A stretch of DNA of 64,000 bases from Vitellaria paradoxa (taxonomy: Eukaryota; Streptophyta; Magnoliopsida; Ericales; Sapotaceae). The stretch's first letter is position 1. Every line of letters starts with the position of its first letter. Of this stretch, positions 21,454 to 33,863 are shown one piece after another. Below the pieces are notes generated by a model that was not told the DNA's origin, searched no databases, and was given only the letters and a program-made list of their open reading frames with translations. Location: positions 48,942,372 through 49,006,371 of the forward strand of contig CM034240.1 in the NCBI GenBank assembly GCA_019916065.1. The letters are read 5' to 3'. A program made the translations under genes and the position numbers.

Positions 21454-22617
21454 TTGGTTCGAGTGGGGGCGATGACTACAGACGAAAAGGTTAGAATCGA
21501 TAAATTCAATGGCACAGATTTCGAATTTTGGAAGATGCAGATTGAAGATTATCTGTATCAAAAAAATCTATATGAACCTTTTTCAGCGAAGAAGCCAGCA
21601 AACATGAAGGATGAAGATTGGACTCTTCTTGATCGTCAAGTGCTAAGGGTTATTCGGCTAACGTTGTCTCGTAACGTTGCGTTTAACATAGCGAAGGAGA
21701 AAACTACAGCAGGTCTGATGGCGACACTCTCAAACATGTACGAAAAACCCTCTGCCTCAAATAAAGTTTATTTGATGCGCAGACTGTTTAATCTAAGGAT
21801 GACAAAAGGCGCTTCGGTGGAGCATCTGAACGAATTCAATATCGTGGTAACACAATTGAGTTCTGTATCTATTGAATTTGATGATGAGGTTAGGGCTTTG
21901 ATTCTTCTATCCAGTTTACCAAAAAGTTGGAATGGTACTGTAACGGCAGTGAGTAATTCTTCAGGAAAAGCAAAATTGAATTACAATGATGTTCGAGATT
22001 TAATTCTGAGTGAAGAAATTCGCAGGAGAAAATTAGTGGAAACATCAGGTTCTGCCTTGAATACAGAAGTCAGAGAAAGATCAGCAGGAAGAAATCCTAA
22101 TCGCAACAAATCAAAATCTAAACACAGAAGCAAGTCAACAACTGGAGAGGGACGAAGCTGTTGGAACTGTGGAAAGAAGGGACATCTAAAAGCAGATTGC
22201 CCGACAGTGAATAAGAACAAAGGTGAACAAAATCAGAAGTCTGCTAATGCTGTAACAGAAGAAATTCTTGATGCTTTGATCTTAAGCATTGACAGTCCGC
22301 TTGAATCTTGGATTTTAGATTCTGGGGTATCATTCCATTCTACTTCACAGAGGGAAATCATGGACAATTGCATTGGTGGTGATTTCGGAAAAGTTTATCT
22401 GGCTGATGATGAACCTTTGAAGATTGTGGGTAAAGGGGATGTAACAATTAGGTTGCCAAATGGATCAGTTTGGAAGATACAGAATGTCAGACATGTGCCT
22501 GGTTTGAAACGAAATTTAATCTCTGTTGGACAACTTGATGATGAAGGTTATGTTGTAACCTTCATGGGTGGTTTGTGGAAAATTACCAAAGGAGCTATGG
22601 TTGTTGCTCGTGGTTAA
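21454..22617 (+). pseudogene. Copia gag with zinc knuckle and protease (Tork)
   Basis: An open frame of 387 codons. The likely start is the ATG at 21472 (MTTDEKVRIDKFNGTDFEFW), which agrees with the family better than the in-frame GTG upstream. The gag domain includes MYEKPSASNKVYLMRRLFNL and ALILLSSLPKSW. A basic stretch leads to the CCHC knuckle CWNCGKKGHLKADC. The protease box is ILDSGVSFHST, with the catalytic D-S-G. The frame is closed by TAA at 22615. The sequence after it continues as a gag-pre-integrase domain (NLWHRRLGHMSQKGMKVL), so the stop is a mutation in the former gag-pol polyprotein. Confidence 0.9.
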
Positions 22618-23704
22618 AAAGAATGCACTCTTTACATGACTACGAACAATAGGAATGTAGTAGCAATTGCTGGTGAGAAAGAAGACTCAAATCTATGGCA
22701 CCGAAGGCTTGGGCATATGAGTCAAAAAGGGATGAAGGTACTTGCAGACAAAGGGAAACTGTCAGATTTGAAATAAGTGGACATTGACTTTTGTGAATAT
22801 TGCATCTTCGGCAAACAAAAAGGGTCAGTTTTTCAAAGGATGGCAGGAAAAGTTAGAAAAGTTGGAGTTGATTCATACAGGTGTGTGGGGACCTGCACCA
22901 GTTTCATCTCTTGGAGGATCATCATACTATGTTACCTTTATTGATGACTCAACGAGAAAGGTATGGGTTTATTTTCTAAAACATAAGTATGAAACTTTTG
23001 CTATCTTTAAAAGGTGGAAAGCCTTGGTGGAGACTGAAACAGGTCTGAAAATTAAGTGTTTGAGATCAGACAATGGAGGGGACTATGAAGAAAATGAGTT
23101 CAAGAAATATTGTGTGGAAAGTGGAATTAGAATGGAGAAGACTGTTAAAAAGATACCTCAACAGAATGGCGTTGCTGAATGTATGAATAGAACTCTGAAT
23201 GAACGTGCTAGAAGTATGAGAATACATGCCGGATTACCAAAGCAATTTTGGGCAGATGCAGTTAATACTGCAGCATATCTGATCAACCGTGGTCCATGTT
23301 CCATTGGATGGAGAATTATCAGAAGAGGTTTGGAGTGGTAAAGAGGTAAATCTTTCTTTTTTGAAAGTTTTGGTTGTGTCTCATATGTGCATATTGACTC
23401 TGCTGATAGAAGTAAACTTGATCCAAAATCTGTTAAATGTACTTTTATTGGGTATGGCATTGATCAATTTGGTTATCGATTTTGGGATGATAAAAATCGA
23501 AAAATAATCCGAAGTAGAGATGTCATATTTAATGAAAAAGTAATGTATAAAGATAGGGAAAAGTCTACATCTGAATCTGAATCTGTTACTTGTGATGAGC
23601 ATGTTGAGTTAGAGGGGATTAGTGAGGATGTTTTGAATAGTAGGATTCAGAATAATCCTAAAAATATATTCCACAAACTGAGCAACATCCTACTCCTGTT
23701 TTGA
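22618..23704 (+). pseudogene. Copia integrase (Tork), broken
   Basis: Starts with the zinc-binding H2C2-like region (LWHRRLGHMS, then CEYCIFGKQK), crossed by a stop and a frame change near 22776-22850. The core at 22784-23341 has VTFIDDSTRKVWVYFLKHKY, LRSDNGGDYEENEFKKYC and IPQQNGVAECMNRTLNERAR. The first catalytic Asp, normally in IHTDVWGP, is Gly here (IHTGVWGP). The second Asp and the Glu are present. The C-terminal part continues in another frame at 23387-23704 (KCTFIGYGIDQFGYRFWDD). Not functional. Confidence 0.9.
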
Positions 23705-23840
23705 GACGATCAGAAAGACTGTCAAAACCTACACAGTGTTGGTCTCCATCTTTACATTATTTGTTGCTGTTTGATGGGGGTGAACCCAAAAATTATGATG
23801 AGGCTTTGCAGGTTAATGATCAATTAAGTGGGAGTCAGCG

Positions 23841-24590
23841 ATGCAGTATGAAATGAATTCACTCAAAGCAAATCAGACATGGGAGTTGACTGAACTACCA
23901 GCGGGTAAGAAAACTTTGCACAACAAATGGGTTTACAGGCTTAAACAAGAACATGATGGGAGTAAACGCTGCAAGGCAAGATTGGTTGCAAAGGGATTTC
24001 ACAAAAGGAAAGAGTTGACTACACTGAAATTTTCTCTCCAGTTGTAAAGTTGACCACTATCAGATTGGTGTTGGGAATTGTGGCTGCTGAAGACTTGCAC
24101 CTTGAGCAAATGGATGTGAAGACGGCTTTTGTCCATGGTGATTTGGAGGAGGAAATTTACACGAAGCAACCACAAGGTTTCTTGACACGAGGGAAAGAGG
24201 AGCTTGTATGCAAACTTCGAAAAAGTTTGTATGGTTTGAAACAGGCTCCTAGGCAGTGGTACAAGAAATTTGATGGGTTTATGTGTAGCAACGGTTTTAC
24301 AAGATGCCAAGCAGATCATTGCTGTTATTTCAAGAAGTTTGACAAAGGTTATATTATTTACTCTTATATGTTGAAGATATGCTTATCGCAGGATCTAGCA
24401 TTGAAGAGATAAAAAGATTGAAGAAACTTTTGTCCAACCAATTTGAGATGAATGACCTTGGAGTTGCAAACAAAATCCTTGGTATGAGAATTTACAGGGA
24501 CAAGGCAAATGGTATTTTGAAGTTGTCACAGGCTGAGTATGTCAAGAAAGTATTAAGAGGTTTAGCATGGATGGTGCAAAACCAGTGAGC
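23841..24590 (+). pseudogene. Copia reverse transcriptase (Tork), broken
   Basis: Pieces 23841-24047, 24050-24412 and 24379-24588 carry the copia RT landmarks: WELTELPAGKKTLHNKWVYR, CKARLVAKGF, QMDVKTAFVHGDLEEEIY, LYGLKQAPRQWYKKFD. The catalytic box, which should be YVDDM, is encoded as YVEDM (about 24366-24380), so one metal-binding Asp is replaced. At least two 1-base frame changes separate the pieces. Confidence 0.9.
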
Positions 24591-25226
24591 ACCCCATTGG
24601 CTAGCCATTTCAGACTTACTAAAGAGCAGTCTCCAAATACCGAAGAAGAGCAGGCTTACATGGAACGTGTTCCATATGCTTCAGCTATCGGTAGCATAAT
24701 GTATGCTATGGTTTGTACCAGACCAGACATTGCACATGCAGTGGGAGTGGTTAGCAGATACATGAGTAATCCAGGCAAGCAGCATTGGGAGGCAGTAAAG
24801 TGGATACTTAGATACTTGAGTGGTACTATAGACATGGCACTTTGCTTTAGACGAACTGGCATCGGGTTACATGGTTATGTTGATGCAGACTTGGCTGGTG
24901 ATTTGGATAACAGAAAGAGTACTACTGGCTATATTGACACATTGGGTGGCACAGCAGTGAGTTGGATTTCACAATTACAAAAGATTGTGGTCCTTTCTAC
25001 AACAGAGGCTGAGTATGTTGCTATTACTGAAGCTGGAAAGGAGATGATTTGGTTACAGAACTTTCAAGTAGAGTTGGGTAAGACGCAAGAAAAGAATATT
25101 TTGCATAGTGACAGTCAGAGTGCTATTCATCTTGCAAAGAATCCATCTTTTCATTCTAGGACAAAACACATTCAGCTGAGATACCATTTCATTCGTTCAC
25201 TTGTAGATGATGGAGTTATCTCTTGA
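24567..25226 (+). pseudogene. Copia RNase H (Tork)
   Basis: An open stretch of 219 codons with VPYASAIGSIMYAMVCTRPDIAHAVGVVSRY, HWEAVKWILRYLSGT, GYVDADLAGDLDNRKSTTGY (RNase H Asp), TTEAEYVAITEAGKE (Glu) and HSDSQSAIHLAKNPSFHSRTKHI. This is the best preserved part of pol. The usual ending (VDMLTKTVTIDKLKLC) follows in another frame up to about 25325. Confidence 0.9.
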
Positions 25227-25411
25227 GAAGATTCATGGCAGTAAGAATTCAGCAGATATGTTGACCAAAACAGTCACCATTGACAAACTGAAGTTGTGTG
25301 CAACTTCAGTTGGACTTCAAGAGTGATGAAGGAAGATCAAGCTGTTGCGGTGTTTTCTCTATGTAATGAAGATGATAGAGAGCTTGTGTTATCAGGTTCC
25401 AAGTGGGAGAT

Positions 25412-25773
25412 TGTTGGGTCAGTGGACCCTGATAAGTACTATTCACTCAAACCCTGGGTCCAACGGAGGGGTTTGGGGGGTCCTCCCCCAAGTGTGGGGG
25501 TACTTTCGTAATTTCTTGTGTTTCTATGTAACCCTAATTCTATACTTATAAATAGATGAGGGGGGCGCCTATCCCATTGTACAACAGAGAGAAAGAGACT
25601 TGTAATTTTCAGATCATAGTGAAAGACTGCAGCAGCCGTGGACGTAGCCATATTCTGGGGTGCACCACGTAAATCCTTGTGTTCTCTGTGTGATTGTTAT
25701 TTTGATTCAATATTCTTCGTTTTGTTATTTTCGTTTCTCATCGATCCTGGTTAGGAAGGACTAATTCCCAACA
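25412..25773 (+). repeat. Copia (Tork) 3' LTR
   Basis: 362 bp, near-identical to the 5' LTR, preceded by the purine tract aagtgggaga and followed by TATCT. Confidence 0.95.
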
Positions 25774-26590
25774 TATCTATTGTGCCACCCAAACAAAAAA
25801 AAAAAGCCTAATGCCAATTGTGCCCCCACAGTGAAATAAACAAATTTTAGCCCAATACACACTAATACAATTATACCTAATCCACCTAATATAATGAAAA
25901 ATTATCGACTCTTGCCCTTTTTTTGTCAATAAAAATTTTATATAGTATATAAGACTTAAACTATTTATGTGTCTTATAATTAGTGATCACCTACCTGTAA
26001 ATTCTTGGCCCCGACCCTACTCAAATTAGAAGAAAATAAGAAAAGTAGAGATGGAAGGTGGGTTTTGTTTCAATTTTTGTTTGGGACATGGATTTGTCAA
26101 GGGAAAAGAAAAGCGAAGGAAAATTATAAGAATACAAAATGAAGTGAAAAAGTCAATTGCATTTCATCTTTTGATCGAGTTAGAAAAATGGGAGTAAAAT
26201 AAATAGATATTTGTTTAAACGGTTTAATTTTTATTTCCTTAAATATACAAAAATTGCACAAATTAATAATTTTATTTTTCCTTCAGTTTTTCTTTCCCTT
26301 AACAAATCTAGGTTCCAAACACATTGTAAAGTCATTTTTATGGCAAATCCAAGCAATTAACTAAAATTGGAAATAAAGGTTATATCAGAATTGAACACAA
26401 ATTCGTGTTTCCTAATTATGTAGAAAGAGAATGAAGAAATTTCCTAAACTAAATGGAACTCAATACTTTCCAAACAATTGAAGATTCACTTGGGAGAATG
26501 ATAACCCAAATGATAAGGATTCTAAAGAAACTGAAAAGGAAACAAAGTCCTAAAGCAATAGAAGATCGGAGAAAATCCAGAGAGGTCTAT
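25774..26590. other. AT-rich flank, possible right part of the hAT relic
   Basis: 25774-26025 has gtgccaccc, gtgccccc and cttggccccgaccc words like those left of the copia element. Beyond that there is AT-rich sequence with many stops and no recognised gene. Confidence 0.35.
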
Positions 26591-27154
26591 AGGATAGTCG
26601 CAGGCAAACCGAAGGTTCGACCATAGAAGAATTAAAGTTAAAAAACTGGACAATGTGCCTTACAGGTATGGCATAGGAAAGGTGATCCTTCGAACCCCTT
26701 GGCAGTGCACCCAGTAGGTACAGGGCAAGGAAGGCAAAGGTTCGGCCTATGAAGATTTTGCAAAGATTTTGTTTCTAATTTTGTCGTCCTAAGGCGACAA
26801 TTGTAATTCTGTATATATGTGTTTGGACTTAAAAACATAGAACATCAAGAACATATTATAGAGATCTAGAGAGAGTTTTTTTTTTTCTTTTTGAGAGCTT
26901 TCACGGTCTTTCTCTGTTCATTGTATTCATTTCTTCTTCACTTCTGTGTGAAGCAGAAAGTCCACTCGTAGGGTCAATCGAGTGAATTGAGCAAGACTAA
27001 TAAAAGAATTTGTGCAAGTGAATCGTAGAGAATTCAAGTAATATCTTGTAACCTTGATAATGAGATTTGTAATGGAGGTTTTTCTCCCTATAAAAGGGTT
27101 TCCTCAATAATTCTCTGAGTTATTGTGTGTGATTGTCTGATTCAAAAATTTTCA
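26591..27154 (+). repeat. Probable 5' LTR end of the SIRE-type copia
   Basis: Sequence directly upstream of the PBS, ending in ttttca two bases before it, with a TATA-like region (ctgtatatatgtg, about 26811) and an ataaaag word (27090). The left border was not determined. Confidence 0.45.
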
Positions 27155-27210
27155 ATTGGTATTAGAGCCAAGTTACTTTAGTCCTTGAATGTAAATCTTC
27201 ATCCGAATCA

Positions 27211-28833
27211 GATGGATCCACCACGTGAAAGAGGCTCGAGTTCCAGACCACCATGGTTCGATGGCACTAACTATTCATACTGGAAGGTTCAAAAGTAAGC
27301 TCACCTATCTCTAAATTATGAAGTCTGGACTTCTGTGGTTCAACGATAGGAAGAGCCAACTTAGGAAGTCAACGGTTATATCGAGCCTAAGCCAATTCTG
27401 ACATGGGTGAAAGCCAAACAAAATAGTTCAAAATGGAACTTTAAGGCCTTGAGTGCCATCTTTGCTACTGTATGTCCGAACATGCTGAATTTCAAGCTAC
27501 ACCAGTGAAAGAAAACCTGAATGATCTTGCAAAGCACGCATGAAAAGAATCTTCAAGTTAAAACTTCCAAGCTTCAAAAACTCACTATTGAATTTGAAAG
27601 CTTGGGGATGAGCGAAGACGAGAAGTTTGATGATTTCTATATTTGACTGAGCCATGTTGTCAATACATGCCACAATCTTGGACCAATTCCAGAATCCAAA
27701 GTGGTACGTAAATTTTAAGATCTCTTTCTCGTACTTTTGATGCAAAAGTTACTGCAATTGAAGAAATCAGGAAAGTAGATTCTATGAAGATTGAGGATCT
27801 TGTGGTTTCATTGCAAACCTATGAGACAAACATGCTTGACCCCCCGAAAAGCATTCAAGGGAATTGCTCTGAAGACGGTGGAAGAAAGAGTTGAAAGGAA
27901 GAATCAGATAAAGAGATGGCACTAATGGCAAAGAAATTTATCAAATATCTCAAGAGAAAATAATTTAAAGTTCAACAAGAAAGAGTCAAAATCATAAGAT
28001 AAGGGAAAAAAGTTCAAAAAGGCTAACAAATGAGATGATAAGAAGAAAAAATAGATCCAATGCTTTAAATGTCAAGACTATGGCCACTTTGCACAAGACT
28101 AGCAATAAGAAAATGAAACAAAAACAAACCAAAGTAATGAATGCAGTCTTGATGATGATTTTGACTCTGATGAGTCCTTTGCATGTGCATCCATTGATAA
28201 TGAAAGTAATTTTGTTGTGTTTCTAGCTTCTCATACCTCTTCTACAGTTAGACCTTCCGGGTCATTGAGGATACTAAGATATCTAATCGCAAGGATGAAG
28301 ATACTGATGATGAATTTAGAACAACCTTCAAAAGGCTTACAATAGCCTATTTACTGAGTGCTGTGACCTGAAAAAAACAAAGAAAAACCTAACACTAAAG
28401 AAATAGTTTGCTAAAGAATGAGAGAGATGCCTTGAATATAAAAGACAAAAATCTATCAAGTAAATTGTCTATTTTAGAATCTGACAAATCTTCTCGGTCT
28501 CAAAGTGTAGATAAATTTAAAGCAAAACTCAAGGAGAAAAATAAAAGGATTGAAGAATTAGAGCAAATTGTTGGGGAACTACAAGGAAACATTAGTAAGC
28601 TAGAAAAGAAGATAGAGGAGAATGGTAAGTTAATTGAAAAATTGAACTCCAGTACGATCGTCTTTAAAGAAATTTGGAGTAAACAAAGGCCATACGGAGA
28701 CAAAATTGGCCTAGGCTACACTGGGGAGAAGATCACATCAACAGCACCAAAATCTTCTCCAAATGCTCCACAGGATCTTTCTAAGTCTACCACAACTACA
28801 AAGACCTTCCAAAGCAAGCTGTACCACCAATGA
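27211..28833 (+). pseudogene. SIRE-type gag remnant
   Basis: Encoded in mixed frames: WFDGTNYSYWKVQ, PKPILTWVKAKQNSSKWNFKAL, KLTIEFESLGMSEDEKFDDF, and a zinc knuckle CFKCQDYGHFAQD whose last Cys is lost. From 28408 to 28833 comes a 141-codon open coiled coil (EKNKRIEELEQIVGELQGN, SKLEKKIEENGKLIEKL) ending KQRPYGDKIGLGYTGE. A long coiled-coil gag extension is a known SIRE feature. Many stops in the first 800 bases. Confidence 0.75.
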
Positions 28834-28889
28834 GGAGTGCTCCACAAATCAGACATCAATGACATCCTCCTTTCATCGTGAAAGGTACA

Positions 28890-30420
28890 CACTTTGCTAA
28901 ACTCCAGTCTTTTGTATCTATATGCCATCACTATGGGATCAAAGGTCACATTCGCCTAAATTGTCATAAACTTTATGGACTCCCCTTGAATTATGCAAAA
29001 AAAATTTCCAAAAAACAAAATCCTAGTGTTCTCATGGCAAATAGCTATCAAGTCTTTTTTTGATTTTTTTGAAAATACTTTCAAAAATCCACATCCTTTT
29101 TAAAAGCCAAAAAATTTGAATATTCAAAAATCCAAGAGTTTTTCAAAGAAAAAGATTTCGAATTTCAATAAAATCAAAGAAGTGAGAAAATCCTATTAAG
29201 AAAACTTTTCCAAAAACAAGGGCTATTTGGGTTTGAAAATCAGATTTAAATTGCTTTGTTTCCCAAACTACCCTAAAGGCTTTAAAGTCTAATATGTGGT
29301 ACGCATTGGATGTTCTAACCAAATGCGTGGGAATAAATATTTATTTTGAAAACTAGAATCTTGTTAGGGTGGTGTGGTGACCTTTAGTGACGGTAGTGCT
29401 TCATAGGTAAAAGGAAAAAGTTGAGATTAAGTTCATTTAAAAAATATTTTATAAATTGAAGGACTTAAAGCAAACCTTATAAGCATAAGGCAATTGTGTG
29501 ACGCCGACCATATTATCCAGTTTTCTAAATCTAAATGTAATTTTTAATAAAAACGTATAACAAGTCTTGCATAGTGTTCGCACATTTGACAATTGCCACG
29601 GGATAGCTAACTCAAAAGGGTTTATATGCAATATGCACGAGATAGCTAACTCAAAAGGGTTTATATGCAATATGCCACCTTAGATGAGATAGAGGTGTGG
29701 CACAAAAGACTTGGCCACATGAACTATAGAGATTTACATAAATTGTCCAAATCTGAGCTCATCAAGGGAATGCCTAAACTTGAAAAGAAGGAGAGCGTAT
29801 GGTCCTTGTCAATTAGGAGAGTGTGTGTTAGAACTTCTGAACATATAGAACTTGTTCACATGGATTTAATGGGACCCATATGCACTAAGAGTCTTGATGG
29901 TAGGCAGTATATTTTTGTTACTGTAGATGATTACACTAGATTTGCTTGGGTTAATTTCTTATGTGAAAAATCTGAGACTTTTGAAGCCTTTAAGTCATTA
30001 TGATTCAGGCTATAGTAAGAGAAGTAGCATATGATTGGATGCATCACAAGAATTAGAACTGATCATGGAAGAGAATTTGAAAATTAGAAGTATGCTGATT
30101 TTTGTGATAAGAATGAAATTAAGCACGAGTTTTCAACGCCAAAGACTCCCCAACAGAATGGAGTCGTGGAAAGAAGGAATAGAGTCCTATGGGAAATGAC
30201 ACATCTATGCTGCAGGGAAATGAGCGGAAACGATACACACAGCATGCTAAGTAGTTGATAGGGTGTATCTTCATCTTGGTAAATCAAAACACCCTATGAG
30301 CTATGGAACAGTAAGAAGCCTAATGTTAAGTATTTCAGAGTTATTGGGAGTAAGTGTTTAATTCTCAAGGATAAAGAAACCTTTGGCAAATTTGACTCTC
30401 GAAGCAATGAAAGAAACTTC
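28890..30420 (+). pseudogene. SIRE-type protease/integrase remnant
   Basis: A second CCHC-like motif (CHHYGIKGHIRLNCHKLYGL) lies near 28930. The protease region is nearly unreadable. Integrase begins with VWHKRLGHMNYRDLHKLSK (29690), then HIELVHMDLMGPICTKSLDG and YIFVTVDDYTRFAWVNFL. A later frame has RTDHGREFEN and TPQQNGVVERRNR. Within it lies a 39-base direct duplication (29602-29640 and 29641-29676). Confidence 0.75.
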
Positions 30421-30779
30421 TTGAGCTGTTCTACTATTAGTCATGCTTTTCGTATTTATAATTTAAAAAATTCTTTAATGATAGTATCCATAAATGTATT
30501 TGTTGATAACTATATTGATTCCACTATTTGTCAACAGGTTGAAGAAGATGATGGTCTATGGACGAGTCTGTTAAGGCAAGTGAGAAAGTCGAAGAAGAAA
30601 ATGTTAAGGAGAAAGAAGAAGAACAGCATGCCACAGCAGATACTATCACTCATTGGAACCATCTTCAAGAGTGAAACTGAATCACCAAGTAAGTCAAGTC
30701 ATTGGAGAGGTAACTGATAGAATGAAAACATGAAAGCAATTAAGGAATGAGGTAACATTTGTGTGTTATGTTTCTTCAG

Positions 30780-32260
30780 TTGAACCTAAAAACATAAAAG
30801 AAGCTTTACTTTATCATAATTAGAAGAATGCCATGCATGAAAAGCTAAATCAATTTGTTACGAATGATGTGTGGACCCTAGTGCCTAGACCTACTCACTA
30901 ATGTAATTGGAACCAAATGGATATTTAAAAACAAAAGTGATATGTTTGGCAATGTTTTTAGAAACAAGGATAGGCTTGTTGCTCAAGGTTACACTCAAGC
31001 GGAGGGTGTTGACTTTTAACGAGACCTTTGCCTCTATTGCTCGCCTTGAAGCCATTAGGTTACTTTGGCCATTACATGATTTTTAAAAATCAAATTATAC
31101 CAAATTGACGTCAAGAGTATGTTTTTGAATGGCATTCTTCAAGAAGAGGCCTATGTAGAGCAACCCAAAGGTTTTGAAGACCTAAAATTTCCTAATCATG
31201 TGTATAGTTGAAAAAGGCTCTTTATGGCTTGAAACAAACACCACATGCTTGGTATAAGAGACTCACTACTTTCTTACTTGAGTCTGGCTTTGTGCATGGG
31301 AATGTAGACAAAACATTGTTTATTTGCACTAATTCTAAGCACATTTTGGGTGCACAAATTTATGTTGATGATATTGTGTTGGATCCACGTGTGATAAATA
31401 TGCTGTTGATTTGGTAAGCTTATATTTACACAATTTGGAATAAGCATAATGGGTAAATTGAACTACCTTATAGATGTTCAAGTTAAATAGGAGGGATGAA
31501 GAAATCTTTATTTCTTAATCCAAATATGCTAGAGACTTAGTGACAATGTTTGGTCTTTCTAACGCTAAACATGCTATAACTCCCATGAGCACAAGCATTA
31601 AATTGCATAAAGATCCCTGAGGTAAGAGTATTAAGCAGACCATGTATAGGAGCATGATAGGAAGTCTATTGTATCTTACATCTAGTAGACCTAACATTGC
31701 ATTTAGTAGAGGTGTGTGTGCTAGATATCAGTCTGACCCCAAAGAGTCACACTTACATGCCATTAAAAGAATCTTAAAATATGTCAGTGGCATACTAGAT
31801 TTTAGGATTTGGTTCACTTGTGACACCAATCCTGATCTTGCAGAATACTCTGATGTTGATTAGCTAGGAAGTGTAGATGATCATAAAGCACTTCCGGTAG
31901 ATGTTTTTATATAGGAAATAATTTAGTCTTTGGGCATAGCAAGAAACAAAATGCCACATCTTTGTCTACTATAGAGACTGAATACATTACTGCGAAGTTA
32001 TTGCACTCAACTCTTATGGATGAAGCAAATGCTTGCTGACTATGGGTTGAGTCAAGGCACCATTATATGTTTTGTAATAACATGAGTGCTATCAGCATTT
32101 CTAGGAATCCTATCTTGCATTCTCGCACCAAGCACATTGATATTAGAGATCATTTCATTAGAGAGCTAGTCGAGGAGAATGTTGTCCAGACCGAAAATCA
32201 ACTGGTTGATCTTTTACTAAACCCTTAGATGCCTTTCGCTTTGAATCTCTTAGGAAGTCT
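30780..32260 (+). pseudogene. SIRE-type RT and RNase H remnant
   Basis: [28 protein letters not shown] and QIYVDDIV (catalytic YVDD) at 31208-31380, then MYRSMIGSLLYLTSSRPNIAFSRG and AIKRILKYVSGILDF at 31642-31860. After that come, in changed frames, QNATSLSTIETEYI and HSRTKHIDIRDHFIRELVEE to 32190. The order and motifs are those of copia RT-RNase H. Stops and frame changes exclude function. Confidence 0.8.
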
Positions 32261-33479
32261 TTGGGCATTTGTGCATATCCTTAATTTTCTAAAAATAAAA
32301 GAGATAGGGGTTTATCATTTGTTTAAAGATATTTTATGACTTCTATCCCCATATATGCACGTCAATTATATAGTCATTAAAATTTGAATGAATTAAAAGA
32401 TTTGTACTTCCATCTAAGTTGTAAAAAAGTGTTTTGGTGAACTTTGCCATAATGTTGATGTGCTTCTTTAAACACTTGACTGATTTTGCTATATATTTTC
32501 CTCCATAGATCTTAAATTATTTGATGTGTTTAAAAAATATTGAAGAGCAAATAAAAAAAAAAATATATATATACCCTATCTTGAAAATGGCTACCAGTGG
32601 GACCAGTGAGAAGCCCCTTACTTGTTGATTTTTAAAGGAAGAGCTACCTATCCATAAACGTGTGAAAGCCATCAGGACCTTAAAAGAGGTATACATGAAG
32701 ATTTGTGGTTGGACAAAAAAAAAATTTGCTCTCAGTTCGTTTGTTGCATCAAATGCAATATCTTAATTTAGTGATTTGTTGAGGGGGAGCATATATCGAA
32801 TTTGTCATAACCTCACACGTGCATAAGCATTTTCTTTCAATTTTATAACTTAATTCATCTCATGACATAATCTTGAAAATTAAGTTAGAAAGATGAATTT
32901 TTGTTTATTCCTATTTTACTTTGGTTGGAGGGGTGATTCATATATTCGAACATAGATGAAGTAAAATTACTTTGATATTGTGATGAATTTACCTATCTGA
33001 TCTTTTTATGTATCTGGTATTAAAGTTATTTTTTTTTTGTACAAAAGCTGCCCTACATGGATTTTCTAGAAAGGTTCGTAGGTTGAGGGATGGGAAAGTG
33101 AACCTTCGGGCCTTGAACAGTAAAGGTTGCAATCTATTCACTGGGAATCCGAGGCTTCGGCCCCAAAGGCGCACCTAGCGTACTAGAAAGGCAAAGCTTC
33201 GAGCCACCAATATATATATCACTCGTTAGCTCATTTGTTCAATTCGTACTATTCTAAACCCTTGAACCTACGACCATCAGTCCTCTTGCCTTTAAGGCCT
33301 GCATGTTGCACATGTCCTAGGTAATTTTAATCCTGCATTTGTCTTTCCAATTTCTTTTTTACTTTTCATATTGCACTAGGGTTGAGTGTTCATGTATGTG
33401 AACCTAGGGTTTTTAGTTTTCTGTCATCCCTACTGATTTTTTTCTTTTTTTTTTTTTGTGTTTGGTTCAAAATGGCTAA
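32261..33479. other. 3' part of the SIRE remnant and AT-rich flank
   Basis: No gene. It includes a short (TA)n run near 32570, the purine tract at 32781, and a cttcggg-containing stretch (33060-33200) that may be a worn 3' LTR. Confidence 0.4.
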
Positions 33480-33840
33480 AATAGAAGCAAAAATCCATCA
33501 GTAAGATTAAATAGGTACATAAATGTGTTGAATTCAAAAACTAGTTTTTGAAAAGGCTTGTTTTCATAGAACGTTAATTGAAGTTAGACCGTTTTTCCAC
33601 AGTCAAACCTTTGTTTGAAAATTTTGGTTGGGACTCTATTACTACCATCTCTAGGTTTGTTGCTGTGAAACTTGTTCAAGAATTTTATACTAATTCAATG
33701 AACATTATGATTTTGATAAACAAGTGATTCATTCTTTGGTTGCATTGTTACCTATCTCAATCACCCAGACACCATAGCTACCTATTTAGGTATTAAGAGA
33801 CCTTCTCCAACTGAAAGAAACCATTTTCATCCAATTAGAG
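33480..33840 (+). pseudogene. Remnant resembling the 'putative plant transposon protein' domain (PF20167)
   Basis: One frame reads FENFGWDSITTISRFVAVKL directly followed by VQEFYTNSMN. That resembles the conserved core FF..RGW..F.......LVREFYANL of the proteins encoded by plant gypsy-associated extra frames. It is short and followed by stops, so it is a fragment. It could come from an element whose rest lies in the assembly gap. Confidence 0.4.
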
Positions 33841-33863
33841 CATAGGTTATTGAACCAAAACAC

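Larger units (their letters stand above)
21080..25773 (+). mobile_element. Ty1/copia retrotransposon, Tork type, complete ends, mutated pol
   Basis: LTRs at 21080-21438 and 25412-25773 start TGTTGGGTC and end TTCCCAACA. They are flanked by TATCT (21075-21079 and 25774-25778). An initiator-Met-type PBS follows the left LTR (tggtatcaaagc, 21441), and a purine tract (aagtgggaga) precedes the right one. The order gag, protease, integrase, RT, RNase H is that of copia, and the gag/zinc-knuckle pattern is closest to the Tnt1/Tork group. By eye the LTRs differ at about ten substitutions plus a few 1-base indels, so insertion is fairly recent. Stops, frameshifts and lost catalytic residues make it non-autonomous. 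Confidence 0.95.
26591..33250 (+). mobile_element. Ty1/copia retrotransposon, SIRE type, heavily decayed
   Basis: A PBS (tggtattagagcca, 27157) is followed by gag starting MDPPRERGSS at 27211, a CCHC knuckle near 28058, a long coiled-coil gag extension, a second CCHC, integrase (29665 onward), RT (30780-31400) and RNase H (31642-32230). The gag coiled coil and the sequence SRPNIAFSRGVCARYQSDPKESHLHAIKRI are typical of the SIRE/Maximus group. A purine tract gagggggagc lies at 32781. The sequence before the PBS looks like an LTR end (26591-27154), and 33050-33250 shares 'cttcg..cc' words with it, but no clean LTR pair could be aligned by eye. Stops occur every few dozen codons. Confidence 0.8.
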
